Part shown: piece after piece, positions 1 through 8,885 of the stretch | Numbering within the stretch: position 1 is the stretch's first letter | Layout of the letters: every line of letters begins with the position of its first letter | Source of the DNA: an uncultured Bacteroidales bacterium | Lineage (GTDB): Bacteria; Bacteroidota; Bacteroidia; Bacteroidales; FEN-979 | Direction of reading: 5' to 3' | Length of the DNA: 64,000 bases | Assembly: GCA_903959905.1 (NCBI GenBank) | Contig: CAJBYO010000079.1 | Location: 62,001-126,000, forward strand | Made by a program: the position numbers and the translations under genes | Notes under the pieces: model-generated | Databases searched by the model: none | Seen by the model: only the letters and a program-made list of their open reading frames with translations | Told to the model about the DNA's origin: nothing

Positions 1-1
1 T

Positions 2-475
2 GACCTGTTCAAGAAATCAAACCCGTCTGAAGTAAAACTCCTCATCGTGGGAGCGAAGAAATGGTGGACAAGGGACATTGATATCGCGTTTAACCGCATG
101 GTCTTTTCTGATGATGTGATTTTCACGGGCCGCCTGGATGTTGAGGAACTGGCATTGGTGCTCGGAAGTGCCATTGCCCTCACCTATGTTTCATATTTTG
201 AAGGCTTTGGTATCCCTATTGTGGAGGCTTTCCGTAGCGACGTCCCCGTGATCACCTCCAATGTAACATCCATGCCGGAAGTGGCAGGTGATGCCGCTTT
301 ACTTGTAGATCCTTTTGATCCTGAATCAATTGAGGAAGCTTTATACAAAGCCTATCAGTTTGACAGCATCCGAAAAGAACTTATAGTCCGGGGCCGGCGA
401 CGCAAAGACATGTTCTCATGGCAGCAAACAGCCGACCGGCTATGGGAATCCATTGAAACAGCAGTTAAATCCTGA
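2..475 (+). CDS. Glycosyltransferase family 1/4, C-terminal part (cut by window edge)
   Basis: The frame is already open at the left edge, so this is the 3' part of a larger gene. The visible ~157 residues match the C-terminal Rossmann domain of GT-B glycosyltransferases: a LLIVGAKKWW strand-turn, a VIFTGRLD segment, and the donor-nucleotide motif YFEGFGIPIVEAF containing the paired glutamates of the EX7E signature. PVITSNVTSMPEVAGDAALLVDPFD is the usual ending around the sugar-nucleotide site (seen in two pieces: PVITSNVTSMPEVAG, then DAALLVDPFD). It would transfer a sugar from an NDP-sugar, probably for envelope polysaccharide. Acceptor and linkage cannot be told. purD starts 6 nt after its stop. 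Confidence 0.85.
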   Translation, partial: DLFKKSNPSEVKLLIVGAKKWWTRDIDIAFNRMVFSDDVIFTGRLDVEELALVLGSAIALTYVSYFEGFGIPIVEAFRSDVPVITSNVTSMPEVAGDAALLVDPFDPESIEEALYKAYQFDSIRKELIVRGRRRKDMFSWQQTADRLWESIETAVKS

Positions 476-481
476 TTATTT

Positions 482-1762
482 ATGAACATCCTTCTGCTTG
501 GTTCGGGAGGCCGCGAGCATGCCATGGCGTGGAAACTCGCCCAAAGCCCGCTCCTGTCCCGCCTTTATATTGCCCCTGGAAATGCAGGCACTTCAACAAC
601 AGGAACAAACCTGAACCTGTCTGTCAACGATTTTAATGCTGTTAAATCGGCAGTTCTGGCCTATCAGATTGAGATGGTTGTTGTTGGCCCGGAAGATCCG
701 CTGGTAAATGGAATCCACGACTTCTTCCTGGCAGACCCGTCCATAAAACATATTCCTGTAATCGGTCCGGGCAGGCACGCCGCCAAGCTGGAAGGCAGCA
801 AAGACTTTGCCAAGGAATTCATGATCAGGAACGGTATCCCGACAGCACGGTACCAGACCTTTACCCGGGCAACATTAGAGAATGGTATTTCTTTCCTCCA
901 ACAACTTTCTCCCCCCTATGTTTTGAAAGCCGACGGTCTGGCTGCAGGAAAAGGGGTGATCATCTGCCAGACCATTGATGAGGCAATCATCGAATTCACT
1001 GAAATGATCCTGGGATCAAAATTCGGAAATGCCACTCAGAAAGTAGTGATTGAGGAATTCCTTTCGGGAATTGAACTCTCCGTATTTGTCATCACCGACG
1101 GAAAAAGCTATAAGTTGCTCCCGGAGGCAAAGGACTACAAAAAGATCGGGGCCGGCGACACAGGACCCAACACCGGCGGAATGGGCTCCATCTCCCCTGT
1201 GCCTTTTGCAGACATGCAATTCATGCAGAAGGTTGAGGAGAAGGTCATCGTGCCCACCATGGAAGGGCTCATCAGGGAAGGGATAGACTATAACGGTTTT
1301 ATCTTCTTCGGACTGATGAAAGTCGGCGATGAGCCTTTTGTGATCGAGTACAACTGCCGTATGGGCGATCCAGAAACCGAATCGGTCATCCCGCGGCTTA
1401 AAAATGACCTCGTGGCACTGTTCAGGGCAGTTGCAGACAAGACCCTCGATTCAACCACAATGTCAATCGACCCACGAACCGCTGCCACGGTCATGCTTGT
1501 TTCAAAAGGTTATCCCGGGGAATATGAAAAAGGGGCCGTCATTACAGGAACGGAGATGGTCACTGACAGTTATGTATTTCACGCCGGGACTGCGGCCAAT
1601 CCTGAAACAGGAAGCACCGTAACCAACGGAGGGCGTGTAATCGCTGTAACATCCGTAGGAGCAACAATGAAGGAGGCACTTGAAAAATCCTATGAAAGCA
1701 TCGGAAAAATAAACTACAAGGGTAAAAATTTCCGTCCCGACATCGGATTTGACCTCACTTAA
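482..1762 (+). CDS. purD: Phosphoribosylamine--glycine ligase (GAR synthetase)
   Basis: Joins 5-phosphoribosylamine and glycine with ATP to give GAR, step two of de novo purine synthesis, in the cytosol. The 426-residue product has the usual length. It opens with the N-domain motif GSGGREHAMAW, then VVGPEDPLVNG, an ATP-grasp domain with VLKADGLAAGKGV, EEFLSGIELSVF and the metal-binding stretch YNCRMGDPETE, and ends with the C-domain GGRVIAVTS. The ATG start follows the glycosyltransferase by 6 nt. A DUF6427-like gene follows, a pairing I recall from other Bacteroidota. Confidence 0.97.
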   Translation: MNILLLGSGGREHAMAWKLAQSPLLSRLYIAPGNAGTSTTGTNLNLSVNDFNAVKSAVLAYQIEMVVVGPEDPLVNGIHDFFLADPSIKHIPVIGPGRHAAKLEGSKDFAKEFMIRNGIPTARYQTFTRATLENGISFLQQLSPPYVLKADGLAAGKGVIICQTIDEAIIEFTEMILGSKFGNATQKVVIEEFLSGIELSVFVITDGKSYKLLPEAKDYKKIGAGDTGPNTGGMGSISPVPFADMQFMQKVEEKVIVPTMEGLIREGIDYNGFIFFGLMKVGDEPFVIEYNCRMGDPETESVIPRLKNDLVALFRAVADKTLDSTTMSIDPRTAATVMLVSKGYPGEYEKGAVITGTEMVTDSYVFHAGTAANPETGSTVTNGGRVIAVTSVGATMKEALEKSYESIGKINYKGKNFRPDIGFDLT

Positions 1763-1799
1763 ATCTTAACACTTAAAACTTAATACTTACGCCTTTTTC
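1763..1799 (+). repeat. Degenerate CTTAA-rich micro-repeat in the purD-DUF6427 gap
   Basis: The spacer reads as near-repeats of a CTTAA(A)A phrase (cttaacacttaaaacttaa, then tacttac) right after the purD stop. It is short and AT-rich. It resembles in style, not in sequence, the other repeat-filled spacers in this window. Confidence 0.35.
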
Positions 1800-2795
1800 G
1801 TGTTCATAAAATTCTTTAAATCCAGCTTCTTCATCCAGTACCTGGTTATTGCAATCACAGGGTTATGCCTTTGGTTCAGTGCATTCCTCGGTCCTCCAGG
1901 AATGCCTGCTCCTGAAGGCCCTGTTCCCCTTTATGTCATCGTATTCAACCTTCTGCATGGTTCACCGCTTGCTGCCACCATCCTTGGGTTTTTATTGATA
2001 CTGGCTGAAACCTACTGGCTTACGAGGATCCTGAGCGTACATGAACTTGTGCTCAAGAACTCATCGCTCTCTGCCCTGGTATTCCTCGTGATGATGAGCT
2101 TCTTACCCGACCAGCTTACCCTTAACCCGATCAATATTGCGCTGGGTTTTATGATCCTCATCCTGCATCACCTGCTGATCTCGTATAATAAACCCGAACA
2201 TCTCGACCGCATTTTTGCAGCAGGCTTTTTCACGGCCATTGCAAGCTTATTCTATTTGCCGTTCATCCTCTGGTTTGTGTTTGTCATCATCAGTTTCCTT
2301 GTTTTCAGGGCAGGCAACTGGCGGGCATGGATGGCAGCGTTCATCGGCCTCATCACCCCTTTTCTCTACCTGTCGGTGTGGTATTACTGGTACGATGAGT
2401 TCATTGTGAATGCCCTCAGCTTTTCATCTTTTTTCAGCCATATTTTTGTATTCCCGAATCCATTCCACACTGATTTCTATATCCTGTGCGGGTTTACGGT
2501 ATTGCTGGCCCTATGGGGAATTTTCCTTTTCGGGAGTGGACCTGAAAAGACTGTTGAGATCAGGGTTAAGACCAACATTTTATTATGGACTTTTGTTTTC
2601 ACCCTGCTGTCATTTATCTTTTCCAGGTCAATGGCTGTTTTTCACCCCGCCCTGGCCATGCCCGCGCTGGCCATGGTGATTACCGGGACACTCATCGGCC
2701 TCAAAAAGACAAGGGTGGCGGAAATGATACTGATGATCTATTTTTTAAGCGTGTTGCTGAATAATTTGTTTATCCATAACCTTGTCTACAATTGA
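1800..2795 (+). CDS. DUF6427-like polytopic membrane protein
   Basis: A 331-residue integral membrane protein with about nine to ten hydrophobic segments (for example around residues 13-33, 45-70, 88-110, 120-145, 150-175 and 255-330) and few charged residues. The start MFIKFFKSSFF and the position after purD resemble Bacteroidota DUF6427 proteins. I rely on memory of that family and its neighbourhood; no function is established. The start is GTG, with no in-frame ATG nearby. A role in envelope or transport is only a guess. Confidence 0.6.
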   Translation: MFIKFFKSSFFIQYLVIAITGLCLWFSAFLGPPGMPAPEGPVPLYVIVFNLLHGSPLAATILGFLLILAETYWLTRILSVHELVLKNSSLSALVFLVMMSFLPDQLTLNPINIALGFMILILHHLLISYNKPEHLDRIFAAGFFTAIASLFYLPFILWFVFVIISFLVFRAGNWRAWMAAFIGLITPFLYLSVWYYWYDEFIVNALSFSSFFSHIFVFPNPFHTDFYILCGFTVLLALWGIFLFGSGPEKTVEIRVKTNILLWTFVFTLLSFIFSRSMAVFHPALAMPALAMVITGTLIGLKKTRVAEMILMIYFLSVLLNNLFIHNLVYN

Positions 2796-2905
2796 CCGGG
2801 CCAACAAAAACCCTGTCACTATGAAGAATGTAATCTTTGAATACTAAGGCAATAAAGGAAGCAAATTCAAGGGTTAAAAACACAAACATCAATGAATCGC
2901 GTCGT

Positions 2906-3499
2906 ATGCTTTTTAGCCACTTTACAAGCGACCTGACCGAAGCCGGATGTGACGAGGCAGGTCGGGGTTGCCTCGCCGGACCTGTGTTTGCAGCGGCAGT
3001 GATCCTGCCGCGTGATTTCAGGAATGAAATCCTGACAGATTCAAAGCAACTCTCAGAAAAACAGCGCGACCGGCTTCGCCCCATCATTGAAGGCAATGCG
3101 ATTGCGTGGGCTGTGGCAAGTGTGGATGCGCCGGAAATAGATAAAATCAACATCCTCAAAGCGTCAATCCTGGCCATGCACCTAGCTGTTCAGAAACTTT
3201 CAACTCAACCCCAGTTCCTGCTGATTGACGGAAACCGCTTTATCCCATTTCCGGGGATTCCGCACCAGTGCATTGTCAAAGGGGATGAAAAATACCTGTC
3301 CATTGCAGCAGCCTCAGTACTCGCAAAAACCCATCGCGATGAGTACATGCAACATCTTCATGCGGAATATCCTGCTTACGGATGGAACCTCAACAAAGGG
3401 TATCCTTCGGCAAAACACCGGAAGGTGATCGCTGAAGTTGGCACCACGCCGTATCACAGGATGACCTTCAGGATGCAGGGGGTGACGCGTGACGGGTGA
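2906..3499 (+). CDS. rnhB: Ribonuclease HII
   Basis: Cleaves the RNA strand of RNA-DNA hybrids and removes misincorporated ribonucleotides. The RNase HII signature [20 protein letters not shown] gives the first catalytic Asp-Glu pair; later acidic residues lie in [18 protein letters not shown] and [10 protein letters not shown] chose the ATG at 2906 (197 residues, MLFSHFTSD...) because it gives the normal family start; an upstream TTG at 2837 would add 23 atypical residues. The last codons and the stop lie inside a GTGACGS tandem array, so the terminal VTRDG is repeat-encoded. Confidence 0.95.
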   Translation: MLFSHFTSDLTEAGCDEAGRGCLAGPVFAAAVILPRDFRNEILTDSKQLSEKQRDRLRPIIEGNAIAWAVASVDAPEIDKINILKASILAMHLAVQKLSTQPQFLLIDGNRFIPFPGIPHQCIVKGDEKYLSIAAASVLAKTHRDEYMQHLHAEYPAYGWNLNKGYPSAKHRKVIAEVGTTPYHRMTFRMQGVTRDG

Positions 3500-3577
3500 C
3501 GCGTGACGGGTGACGGGTGACGGGTGACGGGTGACGTGTGACGCGTGACGGGTGACGCGTGACGGGTGACGGGTGAC
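3482..3577 (+). repeat. 7-bp tandem array, unit GTGACGG/GTGACGC (about 14 copies)
   Basis: Consecutive GTGACGS units with point variation (GTGACGT, GTGACGC) run from the last rnhB codons into the spacer, and supply the rnhB stop codon. There are no interspersed unique spacers, so it is not a CRISPR. The same unit, in inverse orientation, recurs at 23563, 38680 and 39555. Confidence 0.9.
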
Positions 3578-3590
3578 TTAAACGGTTATT

Positions 3591-3617
3591 GTCCGCCTGT
3601 CCGCCTGTCCGCTTGTC
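3591..3617 (+). repeat. 8-bp tandem array, unit GTCCGCCT/GTCCGCTT (3.4 copies)
   Basis: A short run of GTCCGCYT units 14 nt after the 7-bp array. It belongs to the same family as the arrays at 25837, 26046 and 37217. Confidence 0.8.
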
Positions 3618-3700
3618 AACCATCTCCTCCCCCTTAAACTATTAACAATCCCCCTCTCCTGCTATTGATAACTTTTTTCGCAGAATGCATTTCTTCAGCA

Positions 3701-3708
3701 TACCTTTG
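3701..3708 (+). promoter_or_regulatory. Bacteroidota -7 box (TACCTTTG) for the DUF3352-like gene
   Basis: TACCTTTG fits the Bacteroidota sigma-A -7 consensus TAnnTTTG and lies 26 nt before the ATG at 3734. No clear -33 TTTG was found at the right distance. Confidence 0.55.
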
Positions 3709-3733
3709 CGGCGGTTTTTGAAGAAAACCGTCA

Positions 3734-6472
3734 ATGAAAAACATCAGAAGTTTCCTGATTATTCTTATTGTGTTTGTTGCCCTGACCGGCTTTGGCTGGC
3801 TCGGCTTCATCCTGTACAACAAATTTCAGCGACCTGCTGAATCACCCTTCAATGCCGTGCCAGGTAATACCGCCATCATCATTCAACTAAACAAAGCGGG
3901 CAACCTGCTGGAAGAACTCAACCGCTCCAACCTGCTATGGAAAGCACTGTCACGGTTTCCGGGAATCAACGTTGTAAGGAATGAACTGCATTATGTTGAC
4001 TCATCCAGCCATAAAAATGAGAAAATCAGCAAAATATTCCAGCAATACAACATCCTGGTTTCAATCACTCTGAGCGGCAGGAACAATTTCGGGGCTCTTT
4101 ACCTTGCCTCCGTCGGCGGGCGGGATCCCGAATCTTATATCCTTGATTTCATCAATGAAATTAATGCAGGAAAGGCGATCCTCTCCGAAACACCTTATTC
4201 CACCACCAAACTGCACCGGATCCAATCGGGCGGCAGCCGTGAGGCCTTCTACTTTGCTGTGCTGAAAGGTGTTTTCATGGGAAGTTTTCATGCAGACCTG
4301 GTCAAACGGGCCGTCGACCGCCTTTCTCTCAACACGCCGATGGCCACATCCGCAGGGTTCCGCAAAGTGCAGGCGACCGCAGGGAAAAAAGTTGATGCCA
4401 ACATCTATATCAATTACAGGTTCTTTTCACTTGTCCTTTCAAAACTTACACGGGAAGAAAACCTCCCCGACCTGCTGAAATTTTCAAATTTCGCAGAATG
4501 GAGCGGATTTGACCTTATCATCAAGAAGGATGAATTGCTGTTCAATGGTGTTACTGTTGCCACAGACAGTAATCAGCAGTTCCTCTCATTATTTGCGGAT
4601 CAAAAACCTCAGAAAAAAGAGATCCCGTCAATCATCCCTGAAAAAGCGCTGTATTTCACATCTTATGGATGGAGCGATCCGTCTCGCTTCTGCCAGCGGT
4701 TTCAAAACCGTGTACAGCGGGAAGAAAATTTCAGCGGCGAGCAGAATGATGTGATATCGCTGATTGACCGTTACCAACTCAATATCAGCGAGTACTTCCT
4801 TTCGTGGATGGGCAATGAGGGTGCCTATTTCGTGATCCAGGACCCAAAATCGGGCGACGAAACGGGATTCACGGCTTTCAAAACACGCGATACTTCCCAA
4901 ACGTCATCGTCACTTTTTGCCCTGGCAGACACCCTGGGAATCCGTTACGATTCCCTGCTTTTCAAAGGGCATAAAATTTACAGGCTGGCCCTGCCTGCCT
5001 TTATCCCTTCTCTTTTTGGGGAGTTGTTTGGCAAAGTGGAAGCGAATTGTTTCACTTTCATAAACGATTATGTCGTTTTCGCTGCTCAGCCAAAAGGTCT
5101 GGAAACTGTAATCGAGTCCGAGTCAGATAAAGCAACACTCAATAGAGACAGGGTCTTTAACGATTTTGAGGCCAATCTTTCCGACAAGTCAAATGTGTTC
5201 TCCTACTTCAACACAAACAACTCCATGCCATCATTGCGGGGGATGCTGAACCAGGACCTTTCAGCACAACTTAATCCCATGATTGACAGTCTTCGGAAAT
5301 TTGAATCTGTTGCCTTCCAGTACAGTAATTCAGACGGGCAATTCTACTCAAGCATCTTTTTAAGGTACAATCCGAACCTTGGAAAAGACGGGCCGTTGCA
5401 ATGGCAGGCCAGCCTTGATACAACGATAACGGGCAGGCCAATGATCATCCCTACCACTACTGCCGGAAACCCTGCTGTGGTTGTGACCGACGTTGCCAAC
5501 AACCTGTACATGGTAAACTCCCAGGGGCGTATTGCCTGGAAGCTTCATATCATGGGCGATATAAAGGGAGAAATCCACCCTGTGAAAATGGCTGGCAGTG
5601 ATTCGTTATTCCTCCTTTTCAACACCGACACACATCTGTACCTTCTTCATGCCGATGGCAGGTACGCCGATAATTTCCCTATGCGCTTTCCTTTGCATGC
5701 AACCAACGGCATCACGGTAACAGACTGGGATAACAATGGGGATTACCGAATTCTTGTGGCTTTTCAGGACAATCGTGTTTATTGCTTTTCCATGAACGGA
5801 GTATCGGTGTACGGATGGAAAAGACCAAACCTGGAGGAAGAGATTACGCAACCCGTTTCATGTTACCGGGTTGGGAGGAAAGACTATATTATTATTTCAG
5901 GCATTACCGGCAATACCATGATCATTGACCGTGACGGTGAGCCCCAGATTACACCCGGTCCAAAGTTCACCCATGCCCCGGTGTCAGGGTTTCATTTGAA
6001 TAAATCCAATAAAAAGGGCCCGTTCATAACCACCGGGTCAAGTGGCAAGATTGAATACATCCAGGACAATGGTAAAATTTCAGAGGTAACCCTTAACATC
6101 TTTTCCCCTGAGCATAAGTTTTTCTACGAAGATATAACCGGCAACGGCCAGCCGGAATTCATTTTTTCTGACAGGAACACTATATATTATTATAACCGCA
6201 ACTATAAAATGATCTATTCCTATGCGTTCCGCAGGGAGATAACCAACCCTCCTTTTGTATTGCACGGAGAAGGTGGTAAATCGATGATCGGTTATGTCGT
6301 TCCTGAAACCAATGAGCTATTCCTGTTTGACCACAAGGGGTTTCACGAACTTGAGTCGGGTATCCGTGGCAATACTCCGTTTGATTTAGGCTACCTGGAA
6401 AACGACGCGCAACTGAACCTGATCGTCGGGGCAGGCAAGGTGCTGAAAAATTACCGATTACCGAAGCCGTAA
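3734..6472 (+). CDS. Membrane-anchored DUF3352-like protein with C-terminal beta-propeller
   Basis: A 912-residue protein with one N-terminal membrane helix (about residues 5-28, rich in I/L/V/F) and a large exported part. Residues ~40-560 resemble the DUF3352 type seen in Bacteroidota (FNAVPGNTAIIIQLNKAG near the start). From ~575 to the end there are repeated strands such as ADGRYADNFPMRF, GITVTDWDNNGDY and NMIIDRDGE-like units, typical of FG-GAP/PQQ-like propeller blades. Function is unknown; a role in surface or periplasmic binding is a guess. The 3' end overlaps the convergent glucosaminidase gene by 15 bp. Confidence 0.7.
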   Translation: MKNIRSFLIILIVFVALTGFGWLGFILYNKFQRPAESPFNAVPGNTAIIIQLNKAGNLLEELNRSNLLWKALSRFPGINVVRNELHYVDSSSHKNEKISKIFQQYNILVSITLSGRNNFGALYLASVGGRDPESYILDFINEINAGKAILSETPYSTTKLHRIQSGGSREAFYFAVLKGVFMGSFHADLVKRAVDRLSLNTPMATSAGFRKVQATAGKKVDANIYINYRFFSLVLSKLTREENLPDLLKFSNFAEWSGFDLIIKKDELLFNGVTVATDSNQQFLSLFADQKPQKKEIPSIIPEKALYFTSYGWSDPSRFCQRFQNRVQREENFSGEQNDVISLIDRYQLNISEYFLSWMGNEGAYFVIQDPKSGDETGFTAFKTRDTSQTSSSLFALADTLGIRYDSLLFKGHKIYRLALPAFIPSLFGELFGKVEANCFTFINDYVVFAAQPKGLETVIESESDKATLNRDRVFNDFEANLSDKSNVFSYFNTNNSMPSLRGMLNQDLSAQLNPMIDSLRKFESVAFQYSNSDGQFYSSIFLRYNPNLGKDGPLQWQASLDTTITGRPMIIPTTTAGNPAVVVTDVANNLYMVNSQGRIAWKLHIMGDIKGEIHPVKMAGSDSLFLLFNTDTHLYLLHADGRYADNFPMRFPLHATNGITVTDWDNNGDYRILVAFQDNRVYCFSMNGVSVYGWKRPNLEEEITQPVSCYRVGRKDYIIISGITGNTMIIDRDGEPQITPGPKFTHAPVSGFHLNKSNKKGPFITTGSSGKIEYIQDNGKISEVTLNIFSPEHKFFYEDITGNGQPEFIFSDRNTIYYYNRNYKMIYSYAFRREITNPPFVLHGEGGKSMIGYVVPETNELFLFDHKGFHELESGIRGNTPFDLGYLENDAQLNLIVGAGKVLKNYRLPKP

Positions 6473-7402
6473 AATGGTTCCGGCAGCAGGCTCATTGCCG
6501 GTGCGAAGGCCATTCCGTTTGTAAATCATTTTCAGTTTCATCCCGTAAAGCTGGGAAATTGCATAGAGTGTCTCGCCATCCTGATAGCTGTGAAAATCCT
6601 TGCTGCCTTTTCGGTGCTTGCCGTCAAGATATACGATCTGACCGGGCACCATGGATGCAGGATCTGACAGGTCGTTGTATTTAAGCAGTTTCTCCACTGA
6701 AATATTAAAATCCCCTGAAATACTGTAAATATTGTCATCGGAAGATGAAATAACCATCGGGATATGGTTATTTTCATAAACAACCCTTGATCCGGGCCCG
6801 GTTCGCAGTACCATATATGGCAATCTGCCAGGATTTTGCGGGGCAGTTTTCATTTCCGTGCGCGTATTGTTTGCAATAGCAGCTTTTTTCTCATCATACT
6901 GCGACAGGGAAAAGGTTTCAATTGTTTTTATCAGCAATTGCGGATAAGCGGGGTTGGTGGCATATCCGGCTGCCTTTAACCCGTTTGCCCAGCCTTTATA
7001 ATCAGTCATCTCCAGGTTGAAAAGGCCCTTGTAGCGGTCGCGGGTTGTTAGGAATTGAGAATGATCCCGGAAAGATTCAAGCGGGTCGGTGTACTTCCTG
7101 AAACATTCATTCCTGGTTTCGTCGTCTTTGATAAAGGTGGGCCCTGTCCATTCCTTGTGACACTTGATGCCAAAATGGTTGTTGGCCAGCGTTGCCAGGT
7201 CGCTTCTGCCTGCATTTGACTCAAGGATGCCCTGGGCCAGCGTAATGCTGGCCGGTATAGCGTACACCTTCATTTCATTGATGGCAACACCCTTGTATTT
7301 TTCAATATACCTGCGCACAATTGCATCATAGTCAGACTTTTGCGCACATATTTGATTCAAGGCAACAAATACAATTAAGATATGGAAACCCAAACGTCTC
7401 AT
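6458..7402 (-). CDS. Secreted glucosaminidase with two LysM domains (peptidoglycan hydrolase)
   Basis: Predicted to cleave N-acetylglucosamine linkages in peptidoglycan. A signal peptide (MRRLGFHILIVFVALNQICA) is followed by a GH73/FlgJ-like domain with AQGILESNAGRS carrying the likely catalytic Glu, then NNHFGIKCHKEWTGPTF and KAAGYATNPAYP. Two LysM modules follow, the first ending DPASMVPGQIVYLDG and the second around GETLYAISQLYGM. I chose the ATG at 7402 (314 residues) because it gives a clean signal peptide; a GTG at 7444 is possible. It is the third gene of a cell-wall operon with murD and the MurL-like gene. Confidence 0.88.
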   Translation of the reverse strand: MRRLGFHILIVFVALNQICAQKSDYDAIVRRYIEKYKGVAINEMKVYAIPASITLAQGILESNAGRSDLATLANNHFGIKCHKEWTGPTFIKDDETRNECFRKYTDPLESFRDHSQFLTTRDRYKGLFNLEMTDYKGWANGLKAAGYATNPAYPQLLIKTIETFSLSQYDEKKAAIANNTRTEMKTAPQNPGRLPYMVLRTGPGSRVVYENNHIPMVISSSDDNIYSISGDFNISVEKLLKYNDLSDPASMVPGQIVYLDGKHRKGSKDFHSYQDGETLYAISQLYGMKLKMIYKRNGLRTGNEPAAGTILRLR

Positions 7403-7454
7403 GCTCCCATTTAAAAAGAAAGTTTCTCTTATAAAATCCTTCACTGTTGTGCTG

Positions 7455-8885
7455 TTACGCGCTGTCGCCCTTTACCAGTCTCCTGAACCGTATCCCCCGC
7501 TCCTCGAAATTTTTAAATTCATCATAACTGGCCGCGGCCGGTGAAAGCAGACAGGCATATCCTTTTCGGGTAACCTGAAAGGCGATGGGTTGAAATTCGT
7601 CGAAGTGGTTAAGGTGAACAACATTTTTACCATTTATGCCATGTAATTCAATGCATTTCATGATCCGCTTGCCGGCGGTCCCAACCAGCAGGATGTTGCT
7701 GATGGATGAATTACTGAGAAAGGCCCCAAGCCCGGAATAATCAATTCCCCGATCAAAACCCCCGGCAACCAGGGTATCTACATTGGGTATGGCTTTTACT
7801 GCTTCCATGCATGCCTCCGGGATGGTGGCGATGGAGTCATTATAAAAATGGATCCCCCGGAATTCTCCAACATATTCAAGCCTGTGTTCCAGTCCCTTAA
7901 AGGTCGCGATACCGTCTTCAATATCCTCGGTGTTAATACCGGAAATCATCGCCACATTAACAGCAGCGAGGATATTCTTCAGGTTGTGTTCACCCCTGAG
8001 GAACCTGTCCTGGTGGACTTTCCAAACGGGAGTGGTTTTTATCCCGTCCGAGAAGCACACATCACCATGCTCAATAAACCCTCCCCTGGACAACCTGCCA
8101 TTCAGCGAAAACGGAAAACCTTGCCTTTGCTGTAAATAAGGTGCAACCAGCTGTTCAACAAGGCGGTCATCTGCATTGAAAACAAGATAATCGCCATGTT
8201 TTTGAAATTTCGTGATGTTTATTTTGGCCAGCTGGTATGCTTCATAAGACTCATAGGCATCCAGGTGCTCCTGGTACAGGTTAAGCAGAACACTGATATT
8301 CGGAGCCCGTTTCAGAAATTCAAGCTGATGGGACGACAGCTCAAACACAATAACCGTTTCCGGGGTGATCAGGTCAATGAAATGAAAAACGGGGTTTCCG
8401 ATATTCCCCACAAGCAGTGCGTCCCTTCCCGCTGTTTTCAGAATATGATGAATCAGGCTGGAGGTGGTACTCTTCCCCTTTGTCCCCGTAACACCGATTA
8501 CCTGTTTTGAGTAGAATTCAAGAAACAATTCAGTCTGGGATGTAAATTGTGATCCAGGATTCAGGGAGACGCCATTTTCATCCGGTTTTACCGCATATAA
8601 ATCGCTTCCTGAAGAGTTCAGGTTCCACACAGGTATACCGGGCGACCGGAATATGTAATCAAAGGTGCAGGTTTTTTGCAGGTAACCTTCCCCGGTAATA
8701 AATTCGAGGCAGTTATCTCCGGTTAGAAGCGGATTATCCCGGATGCCATCGTTCAGGTCGGCAATGGCGATCAGTTTGTCGGGAAATACCTTCCTCAAAA
8801 GCAGGTAGGTTGACTGTCCTTCCCGCCCGAATCCAAGCAATACGATAGATTTGCCGGCAAACCGCCGACGGATAAGGTTTATCAT
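7455..8885 (-). CDS. murD: MurD-type UDP-MurNAc-L-Ala--glutamate ligase, possibly the L-Glu-specific MurD2 form
   Basis: Cytoplasmic Mur ligase that adds glutamate to UDP-MurNAc-L-Ala. The 476 residues show LLGFGREGQST in the N-domain, the ATP loop VTGTKGKSTTS (residues 132-142), HRLEYVGE (334-341), GGFDRGIDY (375-383) and SPAAASYDEFKNF (448-460). The motif that reads NDSKATN in classical MurD is NDSIATI here (349-355), so the conserved Lys is Ile. The gene overlaps the MurL-like gene by 4 nt (ATGA), and MurL is the known partner of MurD2. Ligase family is certain; L- versus D-Glu specificity is inferred. It sits outside a dcw cluster. Confidence 0.9.
   Translation of the reverse strand: MINLIRRRFAGKSIVLLGFGREGQSTYLLLRKVFPDKLIAIADLNDGIRDNPLLTGDNCLEFITGEGYLQKTCTFDYIFRSPGIPVWNLNSSGSDLYAVKPDENGVSLNPGSQFTSQTELFLEFYSKQVIGVTGTKGKSTTSSLIHHILKTAGRDALLVGNIGNPVFHFIDLITPETVIVFELSSHQLEFLKRAPNISVLLNLYQEHLDAYESYEAYQLAKINITKFQKHGDYLVFNADDRLVEQLVAPYLQQRQGFPFSLNGRLSRGGFIEHGDVCFSDGIKTTPVWKVHQDRFLRGEHNLKNILAAVNVAMISGINTEDIEDGIATFKGLEHRLEYVGEFRGIHFYNDSIATIPEACMEAVKAIPNVDTLVAGGFDRGIDYSGLGAFLSNSSISNILLVGTAGKRIMKCIELHGINGKNVVHLNHFDEFQPIAFQVTRKGYACLLSPAAASYDEFKNFEERGIRFRRLVKGDSA

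Noticed and set aside
2770-3177. 135-residue minus-strand frame opposite rnhB
   Set aside because: Antisense shadow of a clear RNase HII gene.
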